Assembly (NCBI GenBank): GCA_900755895.1
Contig: CAAEIG010000111.1
Span: 1 to 34,157 of the forward strand
DNA length: 34,157 bases
Source: Clostridia bacterium
Lineage (GTDB): Bacteria > Bacillota > Clostridia > Oscillospirales > Acutalibacteraceae
Reading direction: 5' to 3'
Numbering within the stretch: position 1 is the first letter of the stretch; the number at the start of each line of letters is the position of its first letter. This document shows positions 14,953-23,661 of the stretch, one piece after another. The translations under genes and the position numbers were made by a program. The notes beneath the pieces are model-generated. The model did no database searches. It was given only the letters and a program-made list of their open reading frames with translations, and was not told the DNA's origin.

Positions 14953-15477
14953 TTGGAAGACAAAAATGAGCAAATCCGAAAAATCATGATCAGCATCAAC
15001 CGAATTGACGGTGTTTACTATCAATGGGCTCGGGGAATCGGCCTGAAAGACAACATGTTGTCTCTTTTGTATGCCCTCAGCGATGGCAAGCCCTATACCC
15101 AAAAGCAAATCTGCGACGAATGGCTCATCCCCAAAACCACCATTAACACTGTCATCAAAGAGTGTGTGGCCAACGGCTATGTGATTTTGCATCACGAACC
15201 GCACACCAGAGAGAAATTGATCCGTCTGACGGAAAAAGGAAAGGAATACGCTGACGGCATCATCGGAAATCTGCGCTTGGCAGAAATGGAGGCCTTTGAT
15301 GAGACTTTGAAAAAATACCCCGTAGAGCTGGCGGAGATGTTCGCGGAATTCGCGGACCAGCTCAAATTGGCATACGAACATTACCACAACAAAAGCGACC
15401 CTGTCGCAACGACTGGAGAACAAAAGGATTATGACGAACCGATTATCTCAAAAAATAACCACCGGTTCCCTGATTAA
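14953..15477 (+). CDS. MarR-family transcriptional regulator (MepR-like context)
   Basis: A 174-residue regulator with the MarR winged-helix layout. YTQKQICDEWLIPKTTINTVIKECVANGYV (about 50-79) is the recognition helix region. The wing is LHHEPHTREKLIRLTEKGKEYAD, followed by C-terminal dimerisation helices. The start is TTG with GGAGGAGAG upstream; no in-frame ATG lies nearer than residue 12. It overlaps the MATE transporter gene by 47 bp, so the two are translated together. By analogy with MepR-MepA of Staphylococcus, it should repress its own operon until a drug ligand releases it. The strong double operator upstream supports autoregulation. The ligand is unknown. Confidence 0.9.
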   Translation: MEDKNEQIRKIMISINRIDGVYYQWARGIGLKDNMLSLLYALSDGKPYTQKQICDEWLIPKTTINTVIKECVANGYVILHHEPHTREKLIRLTEKGKEYADGIIGNLRLAEMEAFDETLKKYPVELAEMFAEFADQLKLAYEHYHNKSDPVATTGEQKDYDEPIISKNNHRFPD

Positions 15478-16777
15478 GTTTGCCCTGCCCACCACCATCA
15501 TGTTGATTTTCATGTCCCTCTATCAAATGGTAGACGGTGTGTTCGTGGCGAACTTTGTAGGGGCCAACGCCCTGTCCGCCTTGAACATCGTGTACCCCGT
15601 GCCCAGCATCATTGTGGCCGTATCCATTATGCTGGCCACAGGCGGCAGCGCCATCATCGCAAAAAACATGGGGGAACAGAAAGACCAGGAGGCAAAAGAG
15701 AACTTTTCTCTGATATTGCTCACCGGATTTCTCTTCGGAATGGCATTTCTCCTTGTGGGAGTGGTGTTTACCAAACCGTTGATCTTCCTGCTGGGAGCCA
15801 CCCCAAGCCTCTATGACTACTGTTACGACTATCTCTTCATCTTGATTGTGGCAGCTCCTCTGGCGGTATTTCAAATGCTCTTTCAAACCTTCTTTGTCAC
15901 CGCCGGAAAGCCCAATCTTGGACTGACCACCACAGTGATTGGCGGATGCGTCAACATTGTATTTGACTATCTTTTTATCGCCGTCTTTCACATGGGCGTG
16001 ACCGGAGCAGCCATCGCCACTGCCATGGGATACGCAGTCCCCGCCGTGGCGGGCCTGCTATATTTCACCTTCAACCGCAAAGGAACCTTGTACATCGTCA
16101 AGCCGGTGTTCCGGAAAAAAGTGCTGTTTTACAGCTGCACCAATGGCTCTTCAGAAATGGTCAACAACATTGCCGTTTCCATCACCACCTTCCTGTTCAA
16201 CATCCTGATGCTCCAATACGCTGGAGAAGCAGGTGTGGCTGCCATCACCGTGGTGCTGTACGCCCAGTTCCTCATGACCTCCGTGTTCATGGGATTTTCT
16301 TCCGGCATCGCCCCCATGATTAGCTACAACTATGGACAGCAGAACCTCCCACAGCTCAAGAACCTCTTCCGGATCTCCATCCGCATTGTGGTGATTGTGT
16401 CGCTGTTCATCTTCCTGATTTCCCTGATCTTTGCCCCATACGTAGTGCGGGTCTTCACCACCCCGGAAAGCGAAGTGTTTCAAATTGCCAAACATGGCTT
16501 TCTCCTGTTCAGCATAAGTTTTCTATTTACAGGCATCAATATTTTCTCCTCAGCCATGTTTACAGCTTTTTCCAATGGCAAGGTATCCGCCATCATCTCC
16601 TTTTTGCGGACCTTTGTCTTCCTGGTGCTCTGCCTTTTGCTGCTCCCCCTTTTCCTGGAGATCGACGGCATCTGGATCGCGGTGCCTGTGGCAGAGGCAC
16701 TGGCATTTGTGGTCTCCATTTTTTACCTGGCAATCCACCGGAAAACCTACCACTACATGGACGTAAAAGTCAGTTGA
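15431..16777 (+). CDS. MATE-family multidrug efflux transporter (MepA-like)
   Basis: A 448-residue membrane protein with about 12 helices in two homologous halves. The N-terminus ITTGSLIKFALPTTIMLIFMSLYQMVDGVFVANFVG is the classic MATE start (gating helix and Q/D in helix 1). The second half begins near LFYSCTNGSSEMVNNIAVSIT. MATE exporters expel cationic drugs or dyes in exchange for Na+ or H+. The ATG at 15431 follows AAAGGA and lies inside the marR gene end. A GC-rich terminator hairpin follows the stop. Substrate range cannot be read from the sequence. Confidence 0.94.
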   Translation: MTNRLSQKITTGSLIKFALPTTIMLIFMSLYQMVDGVFVANFVGANALSALNIVYPVPSIIVAVSIMLATGGSAIIAKNMGEQKDQEAKENFSLILLTGFLFGMAFLLVGVVFTKPLIFLLGATPSLYDYCYDYLFILIVAAPLAVFQMLFQTFFVTAGKPNLGLTTTVIGGCVNIVFDYLFIAVFHMGVTGAAIATAMGYAVPAVAGLLYFTFNRKGTLYIVKPVFRKKVLFYSCTNGSSEMVNNIAVSITTFLFNILMLQYAGEAGVAAITVVLYAQFLMTSVFMGFSSGIAPMISYNYGQQNLPQLKNLFRISIRIVVIVSLFIFLISLIFAPYVVRVFTTPESEVFQIAKHGFLLFSISFLFTGINIFSSAMFTAFSNGKVSAIISFLRTFVFLVLCLLLLPLFLEIDGIWIAVPVAEALAFVVSIFYLAIHRKTYHYMDVKVS

Positions 16778-16794
16778 GGCTTCCCGATTCCCAC

Positions 16795-16838
16795 CGCCCC
16801 CGCCGGTATGGTCCCGCCATACCGGCGGGGCTTGTTAT
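16795..16838 (+). terminator. Terminator after the MATE gene
   Basis: A long stem CCCCGCCGGTATGG/CCATACCGGCGGGG followed by a weak T-rich stretch, CTTGTTAT. A second possible hairpin (ACTTGG/CCAAGT with inner CCGA/TCGG, 16847-16881) follows; its role is unclear. Confidence 0.65.
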
Positions 16839-16942
16839 CTGAAGGGACTTGGGGCATCCGAAGTCTCTCGGACTGCCAAGTTCTTGTCAAGATGTTTTTT
16901 CATGGCAATTGTTAATTTATCGTAAAAGCTAATGTTCCACCG

Positions 16943-16971
16943 TTGAAAAATCCCCCTGTGAACGGTATACT
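16943..16971 (+). promoter_or_regulatory. Promoter for the zinc-ribbon membrane protein gene
   Basis: TTGAAA (16943-16948), 17 bp and TATACT (16966-16971), 59 bp before the TTG start. Confidence 0.6.
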
Positions 16972-17030
16972 GAAATGTAGCGCAACAGAGGGGTTCCCAG
17001 CGCTTTATTATTGGAAAGGATGTGTCCTGA

Positions 17031-17423
17031 TTGCTGCTGCAAAAGTTTCAGCAATTTATGTACGGCCGCTACGGCGGGGATAAATTTAGCTTGTTTCTGC
17101 TGATTGTGGCCCTGGTGATCGCCGTATTTGGGCGGTTTTTCTGGCCCCTGACCCTGGTGGCGGACATCATTTTCATCTATGTGTTGTTCCGCATGTTCTC
17201 CCGCAACCACGCCGCCCGACAAAAGGAATACCGGGCGTTTCTCAAGGTGTGGGGTCCTGTGGAGAACTGGTTCCGTTTTCAGAACACCAAGTTCCGGGAA
17301 CGTAAAATTTACAAGTATTTTCGCTGCCCTCAATGCAAACAACAGCTGCGGGCTCCCAGGGGCAGAGGGAAAATCCAGGTGACCTGCCAAAAGTGTCACC
17401 ACGTTTTTGTTACCAAGACATAA
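17031..17423 (+). CDS. Small membrane protein with C-terminal zinc ribbon
   Basis: A 130-residue protein. The first part (MLLQKFQQFMYGRYGGDKFS) is followed by two hydrophobic segments (about 21-40 and 41-57). A basic stretch comes next, then a zinc ribbon with two CxxC knuckles (CPQC about 100-103 and CQKC about 119-122) separated by a basic loop. The topology suggests a cytoplasmic zinc ribbon tethered to the membrane. The start is TTG with GGAAAGGA 10 bp upstream; an ATG at residue 10 has no ribosome site. I recognise it as a hypothetical type common in Oscillospiraceae but know no function. The next gene lies 56 bp downstream. Confidence 0.75.
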   Translation: MLLQKFQQFMYGRYGGDKFSLFLLIVALVIAVFGRFFWPLTLVADIIFIYVLFRMFSRNHAARQKEYRAFLKVWGPVENWFRFQNTKFRERKIYKYFRCPQCKQQLRAPRGRGKIQVTCQKCHHVFVTKT

Positions 17424-17452
17424 ACTTCCCACCTCACTTGGAGGTTGGAAGT
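17424..17452 (+). other. Hairpin between zinc-ribbon and dehydrogenase genes
   Basis: 12-nt arms (17424-17435 and 17441-17452) pair with one mismatch round a 5-nt loop, starting right after the stop codon. There is no T tract, so it may be an attenuating or RNA-stabilising element rather than a full terminator. Confidence 0.45.
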
Positions 17453-17479
17453 CTGTGATTTATTGAGGAGGAGTTACCT

Positions 17480-18652
17480 ATGACCAAAATTTATCAGCGC
17501 CCCATCCAGGACTTGGCGGGGCTTACCTACCCATGCTCTTGCGGCAGGACCCACCAGGTGGACATTCAAGCCATCCGGGTGGGCAGCGGCTGCCTCAAGG
17601 AGCTGCCGGACATTCTGCGTCAACTGGGTGCCAGCCGTGTGTTCCTGCTGGCCGACAACTACACCTTTGAAGCTGCCGGCCGACAGGTGGAGGAGCTGCT
17701 TCAACAGGCACAGATCCCCTATCACACCCGCCTATTTCAGACCACAACACCCCTGGTTCCCAATGAATACGCCCTGGGCTCTGCCCTGGCAGCCATGGAG
17801 ACCGAGGACGACATGCTGCTGGCAGTGGGCTCGGGCACACTCAACGATCTGACCAAGTACATCAGCGCCCGCACCGGCGTACCCTATGTGATCGCCGCCA
17901 CAGCGCCCTCCATGGACGGCTATGCCTCCACGGTGGCCCCCATGATCTTGGACGGAGTCAAGACCACGCTGCCCGCCGTGTATCCTGCTGCCATCATCGC
18001 CGATGTGGACATTCTCAAGGACGCTCCCATGCCCATGCTCACCGCTGGCTTTGGAGACATCATCGGCAAATACACTGCTCTGTGCGACTGGCGGCTCTCC
18101 CGTCAGCTCTTTGACGAATATTACTGCGAAGAAGCGGCCATCCTCATGGAGCAGGCTCTGGAAAAATGCGCCAACAACGCCAAGGCCCTCTCTCAGCGGG
18201 ATCCCGCTGCGGTGGAGGCCGTCACAGAAGCGCTGATTCTCTCCGGTGTAGCCATGGGCTTGGTGGGCAACTCCCGGCCTGCCTCCGGTGCGGAACACCA
18301 CATGGCTCATTACTGGGAGATGGACGCCCTGCGCCGGGGTGAGGAGCATCCCCTCCACGGCAATGCAGTGGGAGCCTCCGCAGTGATTGCAGCCAGCCTC
18401 TATGAGCTGGCTGCCGCGGAGCTGCCCCAGGGATTCACCCCGCCGGACAAAGCCAGGATTGTGGCCTGCCTGCGGGACGCCGGCGCTGCTGCCAGCCCGA
18501 AAGAACTGGGGATCCGCAGGGATCTGTGCATGGAGGCGCTGATGCACGCCATGGAGCTGCGGGACCGCTTCACTATCCTGCGTTTTCTGGACGGCAAGGG
18601 GGAGCTTGCCGCCTGTGCTCTGGAGCTGACAAACCGTTTTTACGGAACCTGA
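17480..18652 (+). CDS. sn-glycerol-1-phosphate dehydrogenase-like enzyme (AraM/EgsA family)
   Basis: A 390-residue member of the iron-alcohol-dehydrogenase/dehydroquinate-synthase superfamily. LLAVGSGTLNDLTKY and YVIAATAPSMDGYAS are AraM/EgsA signatures. The likely metal ligands are D193 (GFGD), H273 (GAEHH) and H293 (HGNAVG). Family enzymes reduce dihydroxyacetone phosphate to glycerol-1-phosphate with NAD(P)H, which in Bacillus feeds heptaprenylglyceryl phosphate synthesis. The N-terminal CSCGRTH (C19, C21, H25) is a feature of Firmicute AraM-like proteins. GAGGAGGAG lies upstream of the ATG. An AI-2E-type permease follows after 13 bp. No arabinose genes or PcrB homologue are in the window, so the physiological role is open. 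Confidence 0.9.
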   Translation: MTKIYQRPIQDLAGLTYPCSCGRTHQVDIQAIRVGSGCLKELPDILRQLGASRVFLLADNYTFEAAGRQVEELLQQAQIPYHTRLFQTTTPLVPNEYALGSALAAMETEDDMLLAVGSGTLNDLTKYISARTGVPYVIAATAPSMDGYASTVAPMILDGVKTTLPAVYPAAIIADVDILKDAPMPMLTAGFGDIIGKYTALCDWRLSRQLFDEYYCEEAAILMEQALEKCANNAKALSQRDPAAVEAVTEALILSGVAMGLVGNSRPASGAEHHMAHYWEMDALRRGEEHPLHGNAVGASAVIAASLYELAAAELPQGFTPPDKARIVACLRDAGAAASPKELGIRRDLCMEALMHAMELRDRFTILRFLDGKGELAACALELTNRFYGT

Positions 18653-18665
18653 AAGAGGGGAAATT

Positions 18666-19928
18666 ATGCGTTTACGGGAATTAGGTATTCGCCTGCGAGA
18701 CGAGAAGCAGGTGCTGCGAAATGGAATGATTCTTCTTGTATTTGCTGCGGTGCTGGTGCTCATCCTGATGAAAATCGATCAGGTGTGGGGAGCCATCTGC
18801 ACGGTGGCGGCCACGGTGGCCCCTGTTTTTTACGGAATTGTGGTGGCCTATATTTTAAACGTCTTCGTCCACTTCTTTGAGGACATCGCCTTTCGGCCCT
18901 TCCGCAATTCCAAGTCCAAGACATGGCGTCGGATGCAGCGTCCCTTGGCCATTGTCCTGGCCTATCTGCTGGTGGCACTGGTGATTGTATTCATCGCTGC
19001 GTTCATCATCCCCGGACTCATCCAGTCCATGGGAGTTCTGGCGGACACCGTTCAGCAGACCGCCCCGGTCTATTACAGCAACACAGTCAACTGGCTGACC
19101 AAGATTGCCAAAGAGTACGATTTGACCTTTATCCAGGAGTTCTTGACCAAATTCAACTGGGGTGACATGCTCGCCAGCATGGGCGACATCGCCAGCAACT
19201 TCCTCTCTTCCCTGGTTGGAGTGACTATCAACGTGGCCTCTGGTGTCTTTGCCGCTGTGATGGGCTTCATCTTCTCGGTGTACATGCTCATGGGCAAGGA
19301 GAAGCTCCTGCGGGGCGTCAAGTCCACCATGCTGGCTTACCTGCCCAAGCCTGCCTCCCGGAAGATCACCCAGGTGGCTTCCCTGACCAACCGAGTCTTC
19401 TTCAACTTTATCCGGGGTCAGCTCACGGAGTGTGTCATTTTAGGTTCCCTCTGTTATGTGGGCATGAGCATCCTCCGGCTGGACTACGCCCTGCTGATCT
19501 CCTCCGTGGTGGCACTGGGCGCTCTGATCCCCATTTTGGGCGCATATATTGGCGCCGTTGTGGGTGTAATCATCCTGCTGTTGGTCCATCCCTTGGACGC
19601 TTTGATCTTCCTGGTGTTCCTGCTGATCCTCCAGCAGGTGGAAGGCAACTTGATCTATCCCCGGGTGGTGGGTTCCTCCATCGGTCTGCCCCCCTTGTGG
19701 ACTCTGTTCGCCGTGGTCTTCTGGGGCGGTGTGATGGGTGTGCCCGGCATCCTCTTCGGCACCCCCGCCACCGCTGTGATCTACCGCTTGCTGCGCACCT
19801 CCGTGCGGTCCCGGCTGCGGTCCAAGGCCATTGATCCCCGGGATCCTTCCCTCCCTCCGGAAGAGGAGTTTGAGGAAGATTTGGAAGAAGGGGAGGAAAC
19901 CACCCAGTCTTCCCCGTCCCACCGGTAA
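18666..19928 (+). CDS. AI-2E family (PerM-type) membrane transporter
   Basis: A 420-residue membrane protein with about 7-8 helices. APVFYGIVVAYILNVFVHFFEDI at the N-terminus, an extracytoplasmic helical region (about 115-180), and LGALIPILGAYIGAVVGVIILLLVHPLDALIFLVFLLILQQVEGNLIYPRVVGSSIGLPPLW identify it. Relatives include TqsA (autoinducer-2 export) and Na+/H+ antiporters, so the substrate is not predictable. The C-terminus (about 385-420) is a highly acidic cytoplasmic tail. GAGGGGAAATT precedes the ATG. It is probably co-transcribed with the upstream dehydrogenase and ends at a strong terminator. Confidence 0.9.
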   Translation: MRLRELGIRLRDEKQVLRNGMILLVFAAVLVLILMKIDQVWGAICTVAATVAPVFYGIVVAYILNVFVHFFEDIAFRPFRNSKSKTWRRMQRPLAIVLAYLLVALVIVFIAAFIIPGLIQSMGVLADTVQQTAPVYYSNTVNWLTKIAKEYDLTFIQEFLTKFNWGDMLASMGDIASNFLSSLVGVTINVASGVFAAVMGFIFSVYMLMGKEKLLRGVKSTMLAYLPKPASRKITQVASLTNRVFFNFIRGQLTECVILGSLCYVGMSILRLDYALLISSVVALGALIPILGAYIGAVVGVIILLLVHPLDALIFLVFLLILQQVEGNLIYPRVVGSSIGLPPLWTLFAVVFWGGVMGVPGILFGTPATAVIYRLLRTSVRSRLRSKAIDPRDPSLPPEEEFEEDLEEGEETTQSSPSHR

Positions 19929-19945
19929 ATTCCCGCAAAACATCC

Positions 19946-19982
19946 AAAAGGGGCTGTTGCAACTTGCAACAGCCCCTTTTTT
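19946..19982. terminator. Bidirectional terminator between permease and ilvN
   Basis: A nearly uninterrupted palindrome: AAAAGGGGCTGTTGCAA and its complement separated by one base, flanked by A and T runs. It can end both the plus-strand permease transcript and the minus-strand ilvN transcript. Confidence 0.9.
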
Positions 19983-19988
19983 CTATGC

Positions 19989-20459
19989 TCAGCCCCGCTC
20001 CAGGGCGATGACCCCGGTACGGGCAATCTCCCGAATTCCCAAGGGCCGCAGCAGATCCAACAGCGTCTCGCACTTGTCGTGCTCTCCGGCATACTGCAAT
20101 GTCACCGTGGATTTGGACACGTCCGCCACCTGTGCCTTCATCAGAGCGGCAATCTCATTGACCTTCCCCAAGGTCTGGGGATCGCAGGCAACCTTCACCA
20201 GCAGCAGCTCCGCAGTGGCGGCGTCCTGCCCAAGGGAACGCACCTTGATCACCGGTATCACCTTGTTCAGCTGCTTTTCCACCTGCTCCAAAATATGATC
20301 GTCCCCCTGACCTACAATGGTCATGCGGGAAATGGTGGTGTCCTCCGTGGTGCCCACTGCCAGACTGTCGATGTTATACCCCCGCCGGGCAAACAGGCTG
20401 ACCACCTTGCTCAGCACGCCGGGTTGGTTCTCCACTAACACAGATAAGGTGTACTTCAT
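19989..20459 (-). CDS. ilvN: Acetolactate synthase small (regulatory) subunit
   Basis: A 156-residue regulatory subunit. It starts with an ACT domain (YTLSVLVENQPGVLSKVVSLFARRGYNIDSLAVG, about 3-37) that binds valine for feedback inhibition, followed by the usual C-terminal ALS-small domain (about 80-156). It activates the catalytic subunit encoded immediately upstream, 13 bp away. GGAGG lies upstream of the ATG; a longer frame exists but runs into ilvB. Length is normal for the family. Last gene of the transcription unit. Confidence 0.95.
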   Translation of the reverse strand: MKYTLSVLVENQPGVLSKVVSLFARRGYNIDSLAVGTTEDTTISRMTIVGQGDDHILEQVEKQLNKVIPVIKVRSLGQDAATAELLLVKVACDPQTLGKVNEIAALMKAQVADVSKSTVTLQYAGEHDKCETLLDLLRPLGIREIARTGVIALERG

Positions 20460-20472
20460 GGCCTGCCTCCTT

Positions 20473-22092
20473 TTAAACCGAAGGGGTCTCCGGATCCACC
20501 CGGCACACCAACACATAGGGCCGGGGAGACTTCAGCATCTCCGCAGCCAATTCCTCCGCCTGGCGATTGTTCTCCGCCAGGGCTGCCGAAATTCCATAAG
20601 CCCGGCACAGCGCCACAAAATCCGGGTTGCCGTCCATGTGGGTGGCAATGTGCCGCCGGGAATACAGGGCGTTTTGATACTCCCGCACCATCCCCAGACG
20701 GCGGTTGTCAAAGACAACCACCTTCAGCGGCGCATGGGAGGCCACAACGGTGGCAAGCTCACACAGGCTCATTTGAAATGCCCCATCCCCGCACACCGCC
20801 AACACCTGGCGGCGAGGCTTAGCCAGCTTGGCTCCCAATGCCGCTGGGAGGGCATAGCCCATGGTGCCCAGTCCGCCGCTGGTGAGGAACCGCCCTTCCT
20901 TCTGGGTAAAGTTGATAGCCGCCCAGATCTGCCCCTGGCCGGGATCCGCCGTGAGGATGGCATCCTCCTCCATCATGGAGGACAGGGTCCGGATAAAAGA
21001 ACGGGGCTCCACATAGTCCTCCCGATCCTTCCCCCGAGGAATGAACTCCCGTTTGTACTGAAGCACCCGATCCACCCAGTCCTTACAGTCCACGGGCTCC
21101 ACCTTGTCCGCCAGGGCCGCCAGCACCTGACGGACATCCCCCACGATGGGGATGTCCACCCGCATGTTCTTGCCGATCTCCGCCGGGTCGATGTCAATGT
21201 GGATGATCTGCGCCTGTTCCGCAATCTGATTGGGCAGGGCAATGGCCCGATCTCCCACCCGGGCTCCACAGAGGATGATCAAATCCGCCTCGCCGATGGC
21301 ACGGTTGGCGTAACCACGGCCAAATTTGCCGATCATCCCCAGATAGACCGGGCTGTCCATGGGCATGACTCCAATACCCATCATGGTGGAGACAATGGGA
21401 ATACCGCTCTTTTGGGCAAAGGCGGTCATCTCCTCCCGGGCGCCGGCCAGCACCACGCCGCCCCCACAGCAGATCACCGGCCGCTTTGCCTGGCGGATAG
21501 CCTGCAGCGCCCGCTTGACCTGCACAGGATGGCCCGACGTCTTGGGCTTATACCCTGGGATGTCCGCCTTCTCCGGGTAGCGGAAGGACTCCAGCAGCGC
21601 CTCCTGCACATCCTCGGGCACGTCGATGAGCACCGGTCCGGGCCTGCCAGTGGAGGCAATGTGAAAGGCCTCCTTAAAAACCCGGGGCAACTCCGCCGCG
21701 TCCTTCACCAAGTAGCTGTGCTTAGTGAAGGATTCGCAGGCCCCGGTGATATCCGCCTCTTGAAACACATCCCGGCCCAGCTGTTCCAGGTTCACCTGAC
21801 CGGTGATGGCGATGATGGGGATGGAATCCATGTAGGCTGTGGCAATGCCGGTGATCAAGTTGGTGGCGCCGGGACCCGAAGTGGCCACGCACACTCCGGG
21901 CTTTCCGCTGGCCCTGGCGTAGCCGCTGGCCATGTGAGCCGCGTTCTGCTCGCTGCGCACCAGCACATGGCGAATGGGGGAATCGTACAGCGCATCGTAA
22001 AAAGGACAGATGGCCGCACCCGGATAGCCAAAGAGGATCTCCACCCCTTCGGCCTCCAGGCATTTCACCATGACCTCACCGCCAGTCAACAT
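20473..22092 (-). CDS. ilvB: Acetolactate synthase large (catalytic) subunit
   Basis: A 539-residue thiamine-diphosphate enzyme that joins two pyruvates (or pyruvate and 2-ketobutyrate) at the first common step of valine, leucine and isoleucine synthesis. E48 in VRSEQNAAHMASGYAR is the catalytic glutamate. TSGPGATNLITGIATAYMDSIP and the C-terminal CGDGAFQMSLCELATVV (ThDP/Mg site) are diagnostic, and an ilvN gene follows, supporting an anabolic enzyme. The ATG at 22092 follows GAGGGAG and lies 13 bp after the lipoprotein gene. No T-box or leader peptide is visible; transcription seems to come from the upstream housekeeping genes. The remaining ilv genes are not in the window. Confidence 0.95.
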   Translation of the reverse strand: MLTGGEVMVKCLEAEGVEILFGYPGAAICPFYDALYDSPIRHVLVRSEQNAAHMASGYARASGKPGVCVATSGPGATNLITGIATAYMDSIPIIAITGQVNLEQLGRDVFQEADITGACESFTKHSYLVKDAAELPRVFKEAFHIASTGRPGPVLIDVPEDVQEALLESFRYPEKADIPGYKPKTSGHPVQVKRALQAIRQAKRPVICCGGGVVLAGAREEMTAFAQKSGIPIVSTMMGIGVMPMDSPVYLGMIGKFGRGYANRAIGEADLIILCGARVGDRAIALPNQIAEQAQIIHIDIDPAEIGKNMRVDIPIVGDVRQVLAALADKVEPVDCKDWVDRVLQYKREFIPRGKDREDYVEPRSFIRTLSSMMEEDAILTADPGQGQIWAAINFTQKEGRFLTSGGLGTMGYALPAALGAKLAKPRRQVLAVCGDGAFQMSLCELATVVASHAPLKVVVFDNRRLGMVREYQNALYSRRHIATHMDGNPDFVALCRAYGISAALAENNRQAEELAAEMLKSPRPYVLVCRVDPETPSV

Positions 22093-22105
22093 GCAATCCA
22101 CTCCC

Positions 22106-22639
22106 TCACTGCTGGGACGGCAAAAACACCGCCCCGTCAAAAGTCACCCCCAGCTGGTCTCCGCCATAGGCAAATCCGCCATCCTGGGGGGTCAAGGTGA
22201 TCTCTCCCACCTGGCTGCCCTCGGCACCTTGGGCTGTGCTCTCCAGGGGAGTGAGCACATAACTCTCCCCCTGCTGGGTGTAGGTCCCGGAGATGGTGGC
22301 AGCACCGTCATAAAAGACGGCGTTCAGCGTAAAGCTGCCGTCCTGATGCAGAGTGATGGTGGGCTCGCCGCCCGCCTCCATGCCGGAATCCTGCTGGATC
22401 AGCACCAGGACCTCCTCCTGGACGCTCTCCTCCGCTGGCTGCTCCACCGGGGATTCCGTGGAGGATTCCCCTTCCACGGTCCGAGGCTCGGGACGCAGCT
22501 CCGGCTGGGAGGACTCCTCCCCAGCCGCGCTGACAGAAACCGTACTCGAACTGGAGGACGGTTCTCCCTGACTGCCGCAGGCAGCAAAAGCTCCACAGAG
22601 CAGCAGGGCTGCCATCAGCAGGGTGATTTTCTTTCCCAT
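22106..22639 (-). CDS. Putative lipoprotein of unknown function
   Basis: A 177-residue protein with a lipoprotein signal peptide: KK, a hydrophobic core and lipobox AFAAC with C21 as the lipidated residue. A Ser/Glu/Pro-rich linker (about 25-80) leads to a compact beta-rich domain (about 95-177) with repeated strands such as PTITLHQDGSFTLNAVFYDGAATISGTYTQQGESYVLTP. This resembles small lipocalin-like or META-like beta domains that hold Gly/Thr turns. The ATG follows GAGGAGGACGGAAGG; an upstream ATG at 22657 has no better site. It lies between tsaD and ilvB in one apparent operon, which gives no functional clue. Confidence 0.8.
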   Translation of the reverse strand: MGKKITLLMAALLLCGAFAACGSQGEPSSSSSTVSVSAAGEESSQPELRPEPRTVEGESSTESPVEQPAEESVQEEVLVLIQQDSGMEAGGEPTITLHQDGSFTLNAVFYDGAATISGTYTQQGESYVLTPLESTAQGAEGSQVGEITLTPQDGGFAYGGDQLGVTFDGAVFLPSQQ

Positions 22640-22653
22640 TCCTTCCGTCCTCC

Positions 22654-23658
22654 TCATTCAATGGACCGCTGGGCACAAGCATTGAGATCCATCCCCGCGG
22701 TATTGCCCGCCAGGAATTCATAGTACCCCTGGGAGGCGATCATAGCGGCGTTGTCCCCGCACAGGGACCGGTCCGGCAGGTACAGGGCAAGGCCCCGCTC
22801 CTTGGCCTGACGCTCCAGCTCCCGCCGCAGCAGCCGATTGGCGGAAACGCCTCCCGCCGCGGCCAGGGTCTTGGCTCCGGTCATCTCCGCAGCCTTGAAA
22901 AAATTCTCCGTAAGGCAGGTGACCACCGCTTTTCGGTAGGATGCGCACAGGTCCGGGACGCTGATTTCCTCGCCCTTCTGCCGGGCGTTGTTGAGCAGGT
23001 TGAGCACTGCCGTTTTCAGGCCGGAGAAGCTGAAATCCAGGGGAGCGCCCTCCACCCGGGGATGGGGCAGCTTATAGGCGTCCGGATTGCCCTCCTCGGC
23101 AATGCGGTCCATCTCCACCCCGCCGGGGTAGGGGATCCCCATGGCACGGGCGGCCTTGTCAAAGGCCTCTCCCGCAGCGTCGTCCCGGGTGCGGCCCAGG
23201 ATCTTCAGCTTGGTGTAATCCTCCACCCAGACAATATGGCTGTGACCGCCGGAGACCACCAAGCACAAAAACGGAGGCTTCAGCTCCGGGTTGGACAGGT
23301 AATTGGAGGCGATATGCCCCCGCAGATGGTGCACCGGCACCAGGGGCAATCCGGTGGACAGAGCCAGGCCCTTAGCAAAGTTCACCCCCACCAGCAGCGC
23401 CCCGATGAGTCCGGGAGCGTAGGTGACGGCAATGGCATCTAGGTCCGAGAGGGATTTTTCCCCCTGCTCCATGGCTTCCTTCACCACGCCCACAATGGCT
23501 TCACTGTGACGGCGGGAGGCGATCTCCGGCACCACACCGCCATAGATTTTATGCTCCTCCACCTGAGAGGCGATCACCGAGGAGAGAATGGTTCGTCCGT
23601 CCTCCACCAGAGCAGCGGCAGTCTCATCACAGGAGCTTTCGATCCCCAGCAGCAGCAA
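22654..23658 (-). CDS. tsaD: tRNA N6-threonylcarbamoyladenosine transferase TsaD
   Basis: A 334-residue ASKHA-fold enzyme that installs threonylcarbamoyl on A37 of ANN-decoding tRNAs. LGIESSCDETAAALVE at the N-terminus, SVIASQVEEHKIYGGVVPEIASRRH, YAPGLIGALLVG and the metal-binding HLRGH (H111, H115) are diagnostic. It needs TsaB and TsaE, neither of which is adjacent here. The start is TTG (no ATG is available before the conserved LLGIESS), with GGGGG upstream, 3 bp after the rimI stop. The rimI-tsaD order is typical of Firmicutes. Confidence 0.96.
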   Translation of the reverse strand: MLLLGIESSCDETAAALVEDGRTILSSVIASQVEEHKIYGGVVPEIASRRHSEAIVGVVKEAMEQGEKSLSDLDAIAVTYAPGLIGALLVGVNFAKGLALSTGLPLVPVHHLRGHIASNYLSNPELKPPFLCLVVSGGHSHIVWVEDYTKLKILGRTRDDAAGEAFDKAARAMGIPYPGGVEMDRIAEEGNPDAYKLPHPRVEGAPLDFSFSGLKTAVLNLLNNARQKGEEISVPDLCASYRKAVVTCLTENFFKAAEMTGAKTLAAAGGVSANRLLRRELERQAKERGLALYLPDRSLCGDNAAMIASQGYYEFLAGNTAGMDLNACAQRSIE

Positions 23659-23661
23659 GGC

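Noticed and set aside
20317..22200. A 627-codon open frame antisense to ilvB/ilvN
   Set aside because: It is a shadow of the acetolactate synthase genes, with no ribosome site, no domain and an implausible composition.
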